Assembly: GCA_003254905.1 (NCBI GenBank)
Contig: QANU01002056.1
Span: 203,530 to 267,529, forward strand
Direction of reading: 5' to 3'
Origin: Nissolia schottii
Lineage: Eukaryota; Streptophyta; Magnoliopsida; Fabales; Fabaceae
DNA length: 64,000 nt
Part shown: positions 11,270 to 22,130 of the stretch, piece after piece
Numbering within the stretch: position 1 is the stretch's first letter
How the letters are laid out: each line of letters begins with the position of its first letter
Program-made: the position numbers and the translations under genes
Notes under the pieces: generated by a model
What the model was told of the DNA's origin: nothing
Database searches by the model: none
The model's input: only the letters and a program-made list of their open reading frames with translations

Positions 11270-11800
11270 AGCCTACAAATTTACATAAAAAAGGTATTCA
11301 GACTAAATAAACAAAAGTGACTCAAAATAATTCATAGAAAGTGACTCAAAATAAAATTATAAAATAAGACAACACATGCTACATTCAAGTTCCCAAAAAA
11401 TCTATTGATCTAACATTGAAGCTCAATAAATACTCTATCTTAGCAATCTACCCAAAAAAATTATATATACCTTATCAATCTACAATAACTCTATAGATCT
11501 AACTAACATTCAAGTTCAATGACAACATTTATCTATTTATCTAATTAACATAATGCTAACATTCATAGATCTAACTATTTATCAAGTTCAAGTTCAACAA
11601 ATCTAACTAATATGCCAGTTCAATAACAACATTTTATCAATCTACCAAATGATTTATCTATAAATCTACACCACCATTTTTGACCTATATTAACCTAACA
11701 TTTGTCTTATTAATCTACAACACTAGCATGAATAGAAACACAAAAATGTTGTGGTAAAAATATCTACGTACCTGGAAGTTCGCTCGAGGTTGGATGTGGT
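11270..11800. repeat. Degenerate repeated words within the Mutator element
   Basis: AT-rich DNA in which words such as AACATTCAAGTTCAA, TCAATCTACC and ATTTATCTA recur at irregular spacing. No coding content was seen. Confidence 0.45.
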
Positions 11801-12416
11801 TGACCTCATTCGAATGTAGCAAATTTGCACATTTCATTACACTACGAACCAAAATATCAACCCCACAAGATTTCTAGAGAAAGAAAGTGATTTTTTAAAG
11901 AAGGATAAAGTTAGAATTGGGAGGGAGTTGGTTTAAATCGACCCATATATATACCATTTCTAAATCGACTATTATTTTAAAAAAAAATTAAAATATTTAT
12001 TAAAGGAATCAATTTTAAAAAAAAAGCAAAAGGAGAGTCAATATCAACTAAAAAATTAGTTTATCTTAAGAACAACTCTTTAATTGATTTATTTGAGAAA
12101 GAACTCATTTTCTATGTTTTATTCTTAAAATTTTTCCATCAGGAACCTTCCTTGCTTGGGAACAACTCAAGTGCACAAGAAGGGTAATTCTTAGACTTAT
12201 GTTATTATGAAATCATTTTTAAACAACTTTTAAATGGACCTTACTCTTATATGATTGTGATTGTACTTGACCCATATGATGGTCACTACTAATCCGCCAT
12301 GCCATGCCATTGCCATTTATTTGGTTCTTGTTTTGGACACTTTCTACTGAAAGCAAAAGCATCAAAGCTTAGCACTCCCCGAAGGATGCGTCGTTAATTG
12401 ATTCTTGCAGGGGTCA

Positions 12417-14078
12417 ATGTTGATTGAAGGATGTGTTCCCGCGACGAGTGGCAGCAGAATTTTTCAGGAGCACTTGTTCTCCCTGTTGCTGCGCTGCAAC
12501 TGCACGAGGAACCTCCTCCAAATCCACGCCCAAGTAGTCCTCAACGCCCTCTCCCACAAGAACAACATCCTCGCCAAGCTCCTCTCTTTCTACGCATCCT
12601 TCGGCCACCTCCAACATGCCCGCGAGCTCTTCTCAACCATCCGCAACCCAAACGCGACCGTTTGGAACCAGATGATCAGGGCCCACGCCAGAAGCCCAAC
12701 GCCCCGGAAATCGGTCGAGTGTTACAGCCACATGGTGTCGTCTGGGGCTGAGCCTGATGCGTTCACGTACTCGTTCCTCCTGAGCGCGTGCGCGCGTGGC
12801 GGGTTGGTGGGAGAAGGGGAACAGGTGCATTGCGCGGTTTTGGCAAGAGGGTATTGCTCCAATGTGTTTGTGGAAACCAATTTGATCAATTTCTATGGGA
12901 CTTGCGGCGGTGTTGGGAAAGCACGCCATGTGTTTGATGATATGCGTCAGAGAAGTGTTGTTAGCTGGAACTCTATTCTTGCTGGGTATGTCAGGTGCGG
13001 TGATTTTGATTCGGCAAGGAGGGTTTTTGACGAGATGCCGCGTAGGAATGTTGTGTCCTGGACGACCATGGTTGCCGGGTATGCTCGTGGGGGGAAGTGC
13101 AACCAGGCTTTGTCATTGTTTGGTGAGATGAGGAGGGCGCGTGTTGGTTTGGATCAGGCGGCATTGGTGGCTGCTTTGTCAGCTTGTGCTGAATTGGGGG
13201 ATCTGAAGTTGGGAAGATGGATACATCGGTATGTCTGGCAGAGGTTTGTTGCAAGGAACAAGGAGCAGCCCTCGGTGCGTCTGAGCAATGCGCTCATTCA
13301 CATGTATGGCAGTTGTGGAGTCATTGATGAGGCTTATAAAGTGTTTGGTGAGATGCCTGAGAAGAGCACTGTGACTTGGACTAGCATGATCATGGCTTTT
13401 GCCAAACAGGGCCTTGGGAAGGAGGCCCTTGATCTGTTTAAGACTATGCTTAGTGATGGTGTGGGAGTGAATGGAGTAAGACCTGATGAAGTAACCTTCA
13501 TTGGAGTTCTCTGTGCTTGCAGCCATGCTGGATTTGTGCACGAAGGACGGCGGATTTTTGCGTCTATGAAACAAACTTGGGGAATCAGCCCAAGGATTGA
13601 GCACTATGGATGCATGATTGATCTCTTGAGCCGTGCTGGTTTCTTAGATGAAGCATGCAGACTAATTGAAACTATGCCTTTAAAGCCAAATGATGCTCTG
13701 TGGGGTGCCCTTCTTGGTGGTTGTCGGATACACAAGAACTCAGAGCTAGCATCACGAGTGCAAAACAAGTTAGTAGCCGAGCTCAACACCGATCAAGCTG
13801 CGGGCTATCTTGTGCTCTTGTCAAACATATATGCTTTTGCCAAAAGGTGGCAGGATGTCATTGCTGTCAGACAGAAAATGATTGAGATGGAGGTTAAAAA
13901 GCCTCCTGGCCGAAGTTGCATTCAAATTAATGGAGTTGTCCATAATTTTGTGGTGGGTGACATGACTCATAAGCATTCATCTTTAATCTTTGAAATGCTT
14001 CATGAGATCACCAAGCAAGCCCATAGGGAAGGCTATGAACCAGACATAACAGAGGTCTTACTGGATGTTGAGGGATAA
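12417..14078 (+). CDS. PLS-class pentatricopeptide repeat protein with E/E+ ending
   Basis: Predicted organellar RNA-binding protein acting in RNA editing or processing in mitochondria or plastids. It is a single exon of 553 residues from the ATG at 12417. The reading frame stays open a few codons further up only to a TTG, so ATG 12417 is preferred. Tandem PPR motifs of the P, L and S types are visible, for example VVSWNSILAGYVRCGDFDSA, VVSWTTMVAGYARGG and VTWTSMIMAFAKQGLGKEAL. They are followed by an E motif (KPNDALWGALLGGCRIH) and an E+ region (SCIQINGVVHNFVVGDMTH). The protein then stops without a DYW deaminase domain, so if it edits RNA it must recruit a deaminase. A TTCTTGCAG six bases before the ATG could be a 5' UTR intron acceptor. 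The exact orthologue is not recognised. Confidence 0.9.
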   Translation: MLIEGCVPATSGSRIFQEHLFSLLLRCNCTRNLLQIHAQVVLNALSHKNNILAKLLSFYASFGHLQHARELFSTIRNPNATVWNQMIRAHARSPTPRKSVECYSHMVSSGAEPDAFTYSFLLSACARGGLVGEGEQVHCAVLARGYCSNVFVETNLINFYGTCGGVGKARHVFDDMRQRSVVSWNSILAGYVRCGDFDSARRVFDEMPRRNVVSWTTMVAGYARGGKCNQALSLFGEMRRARVGLDQAALVAALSACAELGDLKLGRWIHRYVWQRFVARNKEQPSVRLSNALIHMYGSCGVIDEAYKVFGEMPEKSTVTWTSMIMAFAKQGLGKEALDLFKTMLSDGVGVNGVRPDEVTFIGVLCACSHAGFVHEGRRIFASMKQTWGISPRIEHYGCMIDLLSRAGFLDEACRLIETMPLKPNDALWGALLGGCRIHKNSELASRVQNKLVAELNTDQAAGYLVLLSNIYAFAKRWQDVIAVRQKMIEMEVKKPPGRSCIQINGVVHNFVVGDMTHKHSSLIFEMLHEITKQAHREGYEPDITEVLLDVEG

Positions 14079-15541
14079 CAAGCAGAGAAGAGAAGACCAT
14101 AACTTTCGCACGTGCAATCTGGAAATTTTTAAGCCGATACAATATTTTGGCTCTTAGGCGGCTAAAAGTATTGAAAAAACCATTCAATGGTTTGAGAAGT
14201 TGATTTAATGAGTAAAAGCCAATATTTTAGAAAAAAAAATGAAATTAAAACCTCCCTTTCACGAATATGACAAAATGTTCAACGACATTTAAATTTGTTC
14301 ATTGTAAAGTACTCCAATATATGTTTGTGTATGATAGTTTTTAACTAATAAAACCTATAAAAGTCTTATGCTCAAACATCATTGCAAGCAAGTTAATTTT
14401 TGAAGTAAAAAAAAATGTTATTAACTTATAAAGTCATCATTAAACTTATCACTATAAGCTCTATTTTATCATTGCAAAGATCTATTTTATGCTTCATTAT
14501 CTTCTACTTTAGTATTTTGTGCTTTCTTTCCCTCTTGTTGATCGATAGGGGAGAAGCTAACAAGTGTACTAAGGACACATGTTAGCTTGTACTCTTAACT
14601 ATAGGAAAAATGCTTACTTTAGTCTTTGATATGATAACCGTAAGTCACTTTAGTTCCTAAGTTTTAAAATGAGTCACTTTAGCTCCTGAAAGTGTAGATT
14701 GTGAATTATGTTAGTCCCTCACCTCATTTCCGTTTGTTTGATGTTAGATTTTTGTTTATGTGTCACATTAAATGTCATGTAAGGCACTAACACGTCCTAC
14801 CTAATGTGACATGCATGAATATGAGTTCAAATTGGTCCTTGAAATTGTGTTACGCAGATCAAATAGGTCCCTAAAATATTCACCCTCTCCTTAATAATAA
14901 ACCCTAAATCCCTAATCTCACTCTCACATTGCTGCAACCCTTCTTCCTCTTCCCTTTACCTTTAGAACTCTCATAACCACTCTTCTTCTTCCTTGCTAAA
15001 TCGGTCTCTTCCCAAAAAAATTTAGCGTCTCCTTAATAATAAAACCCTAAATCCCTAATCCTCACTCTCACATTGCTGCAACCCTTCTTCCTCTTCCCTT
15101 TACCTTTAGAACTCTCATAACCACTCTTCTTCTTCCTTGCTAAATCAGTCTCTTCCCAAAAAAATTTAGCGTCACTTTTCTTCTTTCTTCCTTACCATCT
15201 TAATATTAAGAGAGAGGGGTATACAAATCCAAAACAATTGTGACCAAATGTCCAATAAACAAATAGCAATACAAAAAAATGATATTTATTTTTGAAAACT
15301 TATCATATAAAAAAAAAAAAGCAAGGACATAACCTATGAAACCATAATAAATACTCCATTAGAATAGCATTTAGCAAGTGCAATTCTTATGAAGGATAAA
15401 CAACAAAGGATAAGCAACATGCAGCACTATAGATATGAAAACAACAATAAATAAAACTCAATTCAATTAATACTCAAAAAGAGAAAGTAAATTTTTTCTC
15501 TCTGATTTACAGCTTTGTAGATGTGAGTTCACATATCATAC
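14079..15541. other. PPR 3' UTR and repeat-bearing spacer
   Basis: After the PPR stop comes AT-rich DNA. From about 14620 to 14880 there are several words of the type AGTCACTTTAG, TTAGTCCCT and TAGGTCCCT, as in many plant Mutator or CACTA leftovers, but no ends could be matched. A 142-bp tandem duplication follows at 14886-15171. No coding region is supported. Confidence 0.5.
14886..15171. repeat. Tandem duplication, two copies of about 142 bp
   Basis: Copy 1 is 14886-15027 and copy 2 is 15028-15171. Both start TCTCCTTAATAATAAA and end AAAAAAATTTAGCG. They differ by two single-base insertions and one G/A change, so the duplication is recent. The unit is a CT-rich stretch that resembles a plant 5' leader, with ACCCTAAATCCCTAATC near its start. 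Confidence 0.9.
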
Positions 15542-15549
15542 CTTACATA

Positions 15550-15887
15550 TAGGGTTGTCAAAATGAGTTTGACCAGTTTACCCGGTTAAATAGACGGACT
15601 TTACATGCAAAAAATAGGTCCGCAAAAATTTGAAAAAAAATTAGACCGGCCCGTTTAAACTGGGCCCGTTAGGCCCGCAGGCCAGCCCGTGAGCCCGTTA
15701 AATTTTTTTAAAATAAATTTTTTTGAATTTTTTTGAATTTTTTTAAAAAAAATAAACAGGTTGGCGGGTGGCCCATTTAGGCTCGCAGACCGACTACAAA
15801 CGAGTCGGATCCTAAAAATATGCATATTTTTTGCCCGACCCGTTTAGGCCTGCGGACCTAAACGGCTGGGCCCGTTTGATGGCCCTA
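15550..15887. mobile_element. hAT-type MITE of the GGGCCCG-rich family
   Basis: A 338-bp element with a perfect 8-bp duplication CTTACATA at 15542-15549 and 15888-15895. The ends are TAGGGTTGTCAAA and, reverse-complemented on the right, TAGGGCCATCAAAC. The inside is rich in GGCCCGTTTAGGCCCGC-like words around an AT-rich core. It holds a perfect 18-bp palindrome AAAAATATGCATATTTTT at 15814-15831. There is no coding capacity. A truncated relative lies at 24093-24356. Confidence 0.9.
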
Positions 15888-15895
15888 CTTACATA

Positions 15896-16482
15896 AATAA
15901 TTAAAAGGAAACAAAAATAGTGTCACCTTCTATCAAGGCAAGCAACTAATTCTAGGACAAGTTTTCATGGCAGGCAATGACTCCAACCACCCCCATCTTG
16001 TTGAAGTCACTTCTGTGCCAACATTACATAGCTGGCTATTTATACAGAAAATAGTATGTAATCATCTCCCCCTCTTGTGGTTCCAATTTGGCAATGGTCA
16101 TACCTCATTTTCCATTACTTTGCTTACCACCTGTTTTTGATGTTTTCCAAATTGAATACATGTTTAAGAAGCAAAGCATCCCATTATTTTCACGGAAGAA
16201 CAGATCTTATTCTTACTGCATCTTAAGGAATCTATCTATCAAAGGGGGTATTATACCAAGATTGCACCTTGATACAACCACAGGGATGGGTTTGTAATGA
16301 CTTGCACGGGCCTATAACACAAAGCCCACAAAAGAAAACCAACCATCAGAAGCAATCCAAATTCAAAACGACGACGCCCTCTTCCTCACTGCTATATAAA
16401 CGATAAACTATTGGCGGGTTTTAGTGTTCAAGCGCACGTCAATCACTCAATTCACAGCAAATAATAACACTGTTCCGTTGAA
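15896..16482. other. Spacer and promoter of the exonuclease gene
   Basis: Non-coding DNA ending in the promoter and short 5' UTR of the NEN-type gene. The open frame 16088-16297 has no recognisable content. Confidence 0.5.
16393..16400 (+). promoter_or_regulatory. TATA box of the NEN-type exonuclease gene
   Basis: The word TATATAAA lies about 85 bases upstream of the start codon at 16483, the right distance for a transcript start near 16425 and a leader of about 55 to 60 bases. This is position and motif evidence only. Confidence 0.6.
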
Positions 16483-18773
16483 ATGGGTCCCAATGAAGAG
16501 CGATCGGAGATAGTGTTCTTCGACGTGGAGACCACCGTGCCGACCCGACCCGGCCAGGGTTTCGCCCTTCTCGAATTCGGAGCCATACTGGTCTGCCCCA
16601 GGAAGCTCACGGAGCTCCGAAACTACTCCACCTTGGTCCGACCAGCCGACCTCTCCCTCATCACCCCTTTCTCCGAGCGCTGCAACGGCATCACCGCCGA
16701 CGCCCTCGCCGCCGCTCCTTCCTTCGCCGACATCGCCCACGCCGTTTACGGCCTTCTCCACGGTTAGCTCCCTCTCTCTCTCTCTCTCTCTCTGAGTTTC
16801 TGAGTATGAGAATTGAAGGTTCTTACTCTTGAGCACATTGGGCTTGAAGTGTGAGACGTATAAAATTTGATCTTTGGTACAAATTCTAGAGGACTAGTTA
16901 CTTACTTGTAGAGGTTTTGTATGTAACTTATTGGTATGGTTTGTGGTGAATTTTGTGTAGGACGGATTTGGGCGGGTCACAATATCTTGAGGTTTGACTG
17001 CGTTAGGATCAGAGAGGCATTTGCTGAGATTAATCAGGCTGCACCTGAGCCCAAGGGTACTATTGACTCCTTGGTTTTGTTAACTCAAAAGTTTGGAAGA
17101 AGAGCTGGTAACATGAAGGTATCATTTTCTTGATATGTTTTTCTTTTGTCATTTTGCAATGTAATGACCCGCCTTCAAGTTATAACATGTCTGGTTATTT
17201 GGTGCAGATGGCTACTCTTGCTACATACTTTGGCCTTGGAGAGCAGACACATAGGTAACTGCACTAATGCAACGCAGTTATTTGTCTTTTGTTTTTGCTA
17301 ATATTCTCCTCAACATATCTATCTTCAGGAGCTTGGATGATGTTCGGATGAATCTTGAAGTCCTCAAATACTGCTCAACTGTTCTATTCTTGGTAACTTT
17401 ACAATTCATAAGTCTTCATTATGATTTGCTGCCGGAACAACTCGGCCATTGTTGCTGTAACAACACTTGTCTTTACATTTTAAGTTTTTCTTTTTCCAAA
17501 TCATTAGAACCAAATTATTTATTAATTTGATGTTGGTTCATCAAGGTTGTGATTATTTTTACTCTGCAAAACCAAATTTTATTACTCTGTGACATCAACG
17601 GAGCATATATCAACCATTTGTGATTTTTAATGTTTAGCCACTATATCAGATTCCATATAAAGTTCATGTACAGCAGACGTTTCATATTTATTACAATTCT
17701 AGTGCCGTGTCTGTCAAGGATGCAAAGGCAAGACTATCCACAATATGGCTTAAAATTTACTGTATATCTTGAGTGGATTACTGAGAAATTGATTGAGGAA
17801 CCTTAATCCGGGCTACCTTCTGAATAAACAAAAGGCATTCTGGAAAAACACTAATTCAGCATTTCTTGGTGTTTTCCAACTCTGTATAATCTTTCACCTA
17901 CATGAATTTAAAAACTTCTCCTGATATTATTAGTTTTTTCCTCCTGATATAATATAGATATATCATGAAGGTAACGATAATCTCTGTCCATACAGGAATC
18001 AAGTCTCCCAGATATGTTCACAACATATAGTTGGGTTTCACCTAATGCTATTACCAGAAGTCGTAGTAATGGGAAATCTCCCTCGGATGTAGGCTCGTCA
18101 AATATGAATAAGGATTATGTATTGTCATCATCTGCCACTGAAATGAAAGAAGAAAATCATCCAATAGTTTCTCTTGCAATGGGCAGCACAAATGGGTGTG
18201 CCCCAAGTACTGCACAACCTAATATGGCTGAACCAGATACTTTTGACTTCTGTTCTTTTGGTGATGAAATACAAAGATCCGTTCAGCTAGATGTCTCCAT
18301 GGATGAAAAGCCCATGCAAGACCGTGGAATGCAAATATCGCCCCCACCTGATATGTCTTCACCGTCTTCTGTCCCTCCAGCCTCCAGCAGCTCCTTAGTT
18401 GTTTTAGAACCTGATGAAATATGTATCCCTTCTATCGATGTATCTCTTGTTCCATATTTTCGTGGCAGTCAAAAGATAGAATTACTGCACAAAGGTTTCA
18501 ACTTTCAGCTTCATTGTGCTGGTTTGAAAGTACGGTTTGGAATAAGCACAAAGTTTGTTGATAATGCTGGCCGGCCGCGGTTGAGTTTTGTGGTTGATGC
18601 ATCACCAAGTTTATGTAAAGTTCTTGATGCATGTGATAGTGTTGCACAGAAGTTATGTTTGGATTCTGGCAGCAGCTCTGATTGGAGGCCAGTTGTTATT
18701 AGAAAAGATGGCTTCTTCAATTATCCTACTATCAGATTGCAGTAAGTTCTTGCACTGTATTCAAACAACATGC

Positions 18774-18804
<31 letters not shown>

Positions 18805-19421
18805 CCATGACTGCTTCACTTCATCATGTACAATGGTAGATATAATTCTCCTGAAGACTGTGAATTCCATTTCACATCACCATGCCTTTGGGATTCAAAG
18901 CATCCTAAAAAGCTTTTCGAATATTTTGTCCTTTTTCCTGGTTTTATTAAATCAGAAGACATCACTTTATCAATTTATACTTCCTATTGTTTGTTTGCTT
19001 AAAATCATGAAGGTAGAGAGATAACTGTAAGAGTACCATAAACTGAACTGGGAAAATTAAACCAAAAATTTCTGCTTTGGTGAGATCCTAATAATTTGGT
19101 AGAAGTTGAGTTGTTGGCATGATATCAAGCCCCTTCAGATTTTTCTTAATGCGAATATCACTGATTTTTGTACGTTTACATTTCAGTATACCTACACCAG
19201 TATTTGGAGACATGCCCATCTGTGCCACAGAGATATATCAAAGAGAATCATCTGGCGCTCTGCAAAGACTTCTCTTCAGTAAGTTTGATGCTGCAGAACT
19301 GGGTTCATTGTTCATGCCTGGGACATTTGTTGATGCATTCTTCTCCCTAGATACATATGACTATCAGCAGAATGCTGGGATTAAGTTAGTTGCCAAAAAA
19401 TTAATCATTCAATGCAAGTAG
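16483..19421 (+). CDS. NEN-type DEDDh exonuclease (NAC45/86-dependent exonuclease-domain family)
   Basis: Predicted 3'-5' exonuclease. In Arabidopsis the NEN proteins break down nuclear contents during phloem sieve-element maturation. Exons: 16483-16762, 16961-17118, 17208-17254, 17329-17392, 17996-18741, 19187-19421; total 1530 nt, 509 residues. The catalytic set is complete: D14 and E16 in VFFDVETT, D106 in AGHNILRFDC, H161 and D166 in THRSLDD. The exonuclease domain fills residues 9-180. A long low-complexity Ser/Pro-rich linker follows (about 185-315). The C-terminal domain then covers about 320-509, with EPDEICIPSIDVSLVPYF and a segment near HIPTPVFGDMPICATEIYQ that spans the last intron. 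That layout is typical of the NEN group. A (CT)n run sits in intron 1 and a (CA)n run in intron 5. Family assignment is firm; which NEN member is not settled. Confidence 0.88.
16770..16793. repeat. (CT)n microsatellite in intron 1 of the exonuclease gene
   Basis: A CT dinucleotide run just after the first splice donor. Confidence 0.95.
18777..18804. repeat. (CA)n microsatellite in intron 5 of the exonuclease gene
   Basis: About 14 uninterrupted AC dinucleotides, about 35 bases after the exon 5 donor. Confidence 0.97.
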
Positions 19422-20241
19422 AAGGAATATGGGATTTAAGTATAGGCTAGGTATTACATGCCATGTGGGCTAAGTTATTATCAATTTGATGCAATCAGGA
19501 TTGATAGATTAAGTATTAGATGTGATGTAAAGTTGGTTCTATTTCATGCTTGTAGTTCAAATGATTTTCATATCTTCAACTTTTCTGTTTACTCATGGGT
19601 TTGTTCTCAAATCCGTCTTGAACTAGGACAATAAAGAATAAAACTGCCTCTCTTTTGGCAAAAGGAATAATAATAATAAATAAATAAAAGAAGAAAATGG
19701 GATTATTAATTTCAAAGACCGATAACAGCATATATTTAAAACGAAGGACCAATAATGGTTCTTGTTAACAGCAATGACCATTTGGAATGTGGATATTTTG
19801 GTGGATGAATAGTGTTTAGTATTAGTATTTAGTTACTAATCGATTGGGTGAAGGTCAAACCTCGTCAGGGAAAACATAAACAAACTCTTCTCTTCTTCAT
19901 AGGGGGTATGCCCTTTCTATCTCACTGTTGCGGAATTAACATATATGATACCCTTGTTATTGTTCATAAAATGCTGCATAGCCAAAAAGGGAAAAAGGGA
20001 AAAAGATCATATATTACTTCCATTTCATATTTGCCAAACCATTTGTCTCTGGACCACCTTGTGATCGTTAATTTGGCATCCATCTTTTTATTTTATTTAT
20101 TCTAGTATATTGTATTCATTAATTAAAAGAGAAACAAATACATAAAGGGTTCGAAGAATCGAACACAAAGTTAAGAAAGAGGGATTTTTCATATATGTTG
20201 AACATGCAAAAGATTTAATGGTTCTAAAGGGACTAACAAGA
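19422..20241. other. Exonuclease 3' UTR and spacer
   Basis: Likely 3' UTR in the first 200 or so bases, then AT-rich spacer with no supported gene. Confidence 0.5.
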
Positions 20242-20249
20242 TCAAGTAA

Positions 20250-21112
20250 TAGAGCTGTCGCAATGGGCTAAACTCAATGAACCAGTTCGAATGGCTAGAT
20301 AATATGGACAGGTTGAACTGAAGAAGTATGAAGAAGAAAAAATTAAGTTGGACCAACTTAATCCAACCCGAATTGGCTAAACCCATTTTGGGCTAAGCCA
20401 ACCTAGTAGCCCGAACAACTCTTTTAGAATATTATAATAGTAACATGATGTACGCATATTTTTTTTTCTTACATGTGCACTTATTCAATAAGTTTAAATA
20501 TCTGTAGCCCTCTAATATGGACGATATAAATAAATAGATAACTGAACTAGAACAACTACATTCATGCAAATTTTACTCTTGTAGATTTAGTCCACCTAAT
20601 TTCAAGTGTTTGAACCTTAATGTAAATGGTTTGTGCTTTTTATTAACAGTAAAAAAAAAGTGTTATAGTCTTGTTATGTAATTTACGTAACTAAAAGATA
20701 GTTACAAAGCCTTTGTAAATAACTCTAGTATGTTGTACATGATTGATTAAATTGAATGCAAAATATGTCCATAATTTCCTTTAACTAAATTCAAACATTT
20801 GAGACTTGAGAATTAATCCAAATCAACTCAAAATTAAGTTAAAATAATCGTAACATACATTATATAGACTAGTTGTTTTATTTTTAGTCACAAAATTTAA
20901 TTATACATTATTACCAAACTTTACCAACTTTAAATTAGTGTGTGTGTATTAAAAAATTAAGTTGACAATATATGGCCCAATGGGCCAGCCAAAAAATGGC
21001 CCGAATAAAAATGGACCAACATTTTATTAGCCTGAAAATAACATAACCCAAAATGGCCAAACCTGATGTGGCCCAATCAAATGGTTTAGGCCAACCCGTT
21101 TTGACACCTCTA
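20250..21112. mobile_element. hAT-type non-autonomous element, 863 bp
   Basis: A perfect 8-bp duplication TCAAGTAA lies at 20242-20249 and 21113-21120. The ends are TAGAGCTGTCGCAATGGGC and, reverse-complemented on the right, TAGAGGTGTCAAAACGGG. Subterminal words such as TGGCCCAA, GGCCCGAA and TTGGACCAACTTAA repeat on both sides of an AT-rich core. No transposase is encoded. It is the first of three neighbouring elements with hAT-type duplications. Confidence 0.9.
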
Positions 21113-21223
21113 TCAAGTAATGAAGATCTAAGGTTCATGAAGAAAATTGTAGTTGTCATTTACCTCCTACAAAATGCTACTATTTAGGAAATAGATGATG
21201 CATGATAGATCATAACTTCAGGC

Positions 21224-21765
21224 TAGGTCTGGCAAATTTACCTGCCCCTATGGATGTGAGCGGATAATACTCATGATAAAGTGGATATGGAGAAAAAGCT
21301 TTTTACCCGCAGATAATGGTGATTGATATTTTCTATACCCGCTTATTAAACCGGGTGGGGGCATTCCTCCAACATTCAACTGTCTTAAAATTCAATACAT
21401 TTTTTATGCTCCATCGTTTTTTAGATTGACTAGATTAAGGATTGTTACTATTTAGATGTATTATTATTTTTAGTTTAAGAGTTTTAAGTTGTTGGATCTA
21501 TTTAGATTGTACTTAGACAACTTTAGTTGTGTTTGAACAAGTTTTTAAAAATTATTATTAGAGTTTGTTTTTATTTTATTATTTAATTTAAATTTCTATT
21601 GATGTATTAGATACCTGTGGGTATCCATGGATATCCATTTATCCGCAAGGATACTAAAAAATGGCTATCCGTACGAGCAAGATGTGGGATGGAGGCGAAT
21701 TTTTATAAACAAGGCTGGGGACAGGGACTGTCCCTCGCCCCCAACCCACCCCATTGGCATCCCTA
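21224..21765. mobile_element. hAT-type non-autonomous element, 542 bp
   Basis: Flanked by CTTCAGGC (21216-21223) and CTTCAAGC (21766-21773), matching at 7 of 8 bases. The ends are TAGGTCTGGCAAATT and, reverse-complemented, TAGGGATGCCAATGGGG. The right half holds GGGTATCCATGGATATCC-type words and a CCC-rich subterminal block. No coding capacity. It lies about 110 bases after the previous element. Confidence 0.8.
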
Positions 21766-21815
21766 CTTCAAGCTCACCTTCTATATTCCCTTAAGAACTG
21801 ATAATCTTTCTCAAT

Positions 21816-22122
21816 TACAAATGTCACCCGAGCAGGGCAGGGCGGGGAGCACCTCCGCCATCCCCGTCCTTGCACCCTCAAACACCCCCTATTCCTGTTC
21901 CCCGCCCTTGACCTACCATGGAGAGAGTTTTGCCCCATCCCCCTTCCCCATCATCCTCACTCTCTACGGGGTCGCCGTTTATAGCATAAAAAATTTTAAA
22001 AATTGAAAAAAAATTATAGAACATTACCCAATTCCTCGAGAGAAAATTTTCCTCGCCCCACGGATCCTCATTCAAGGAATCCCTATGGGGTCCAAGTTTG
22101 TTGGAGATTTTTGACATCTCTA
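21816..22122. mobile_element. hAT-type non-autonomous element, 307 bp
   Basis: Flanked by TTCTCAAT (21808-21815) and TTCTCAGT (22123-22130), matching at 7 of 8 bases. The ends are TACAAATGTCACCCG and, reverse-complemented, TAGAGATGTCAAAAATC. The body is GC-rich with GGGGCGGGG and CCCCGCCC words near both ends and a short AT core. It lies only 50 bases from the element to its left. The ends are less alike than in the others, so confidence is moderate. Confidence 0.7.
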
Positions 22123-22130
22123 TTCTCAGT

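Larger units (their letters stand above)
8994..12137. mobile_element. Mutator-like element carrying a plant-mobile-domain gene
   Basis: The two ends are inverted copies: the left reads GGAAAAAATTCTAAGAATAA, and the right, reverse-complemented, GGAAAAATTTTAAGAATAAA. Similarity continues through ACATAGA and then fades over the next 50 or so bases. The flanks ATCAACAAT (8985-8993) and ATCAGGAAC (12138-12146) match at 6 of 9 bases, compatible with an aged 9-bp Mutator duplication. Near both ends is a repeated near-palindrome of the form AGTYGATTTRAATCGACY. The inside carries a broken minus-strand PMD gene (9610-11221) and an apparent later insertion (about 9831-10460). No MURA transposase was seen. 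PMD genes are known passengers of plant Mutator elements, which supports the call. Confidence 0.7.

Noticed and set aside
12405-12416. N-terminal extension of the PLS-class PPR protein from a TTG
   Set aside because: TTG is not a usual plant start, and the next in-frame codon with ATG (12417) gives a normal start.
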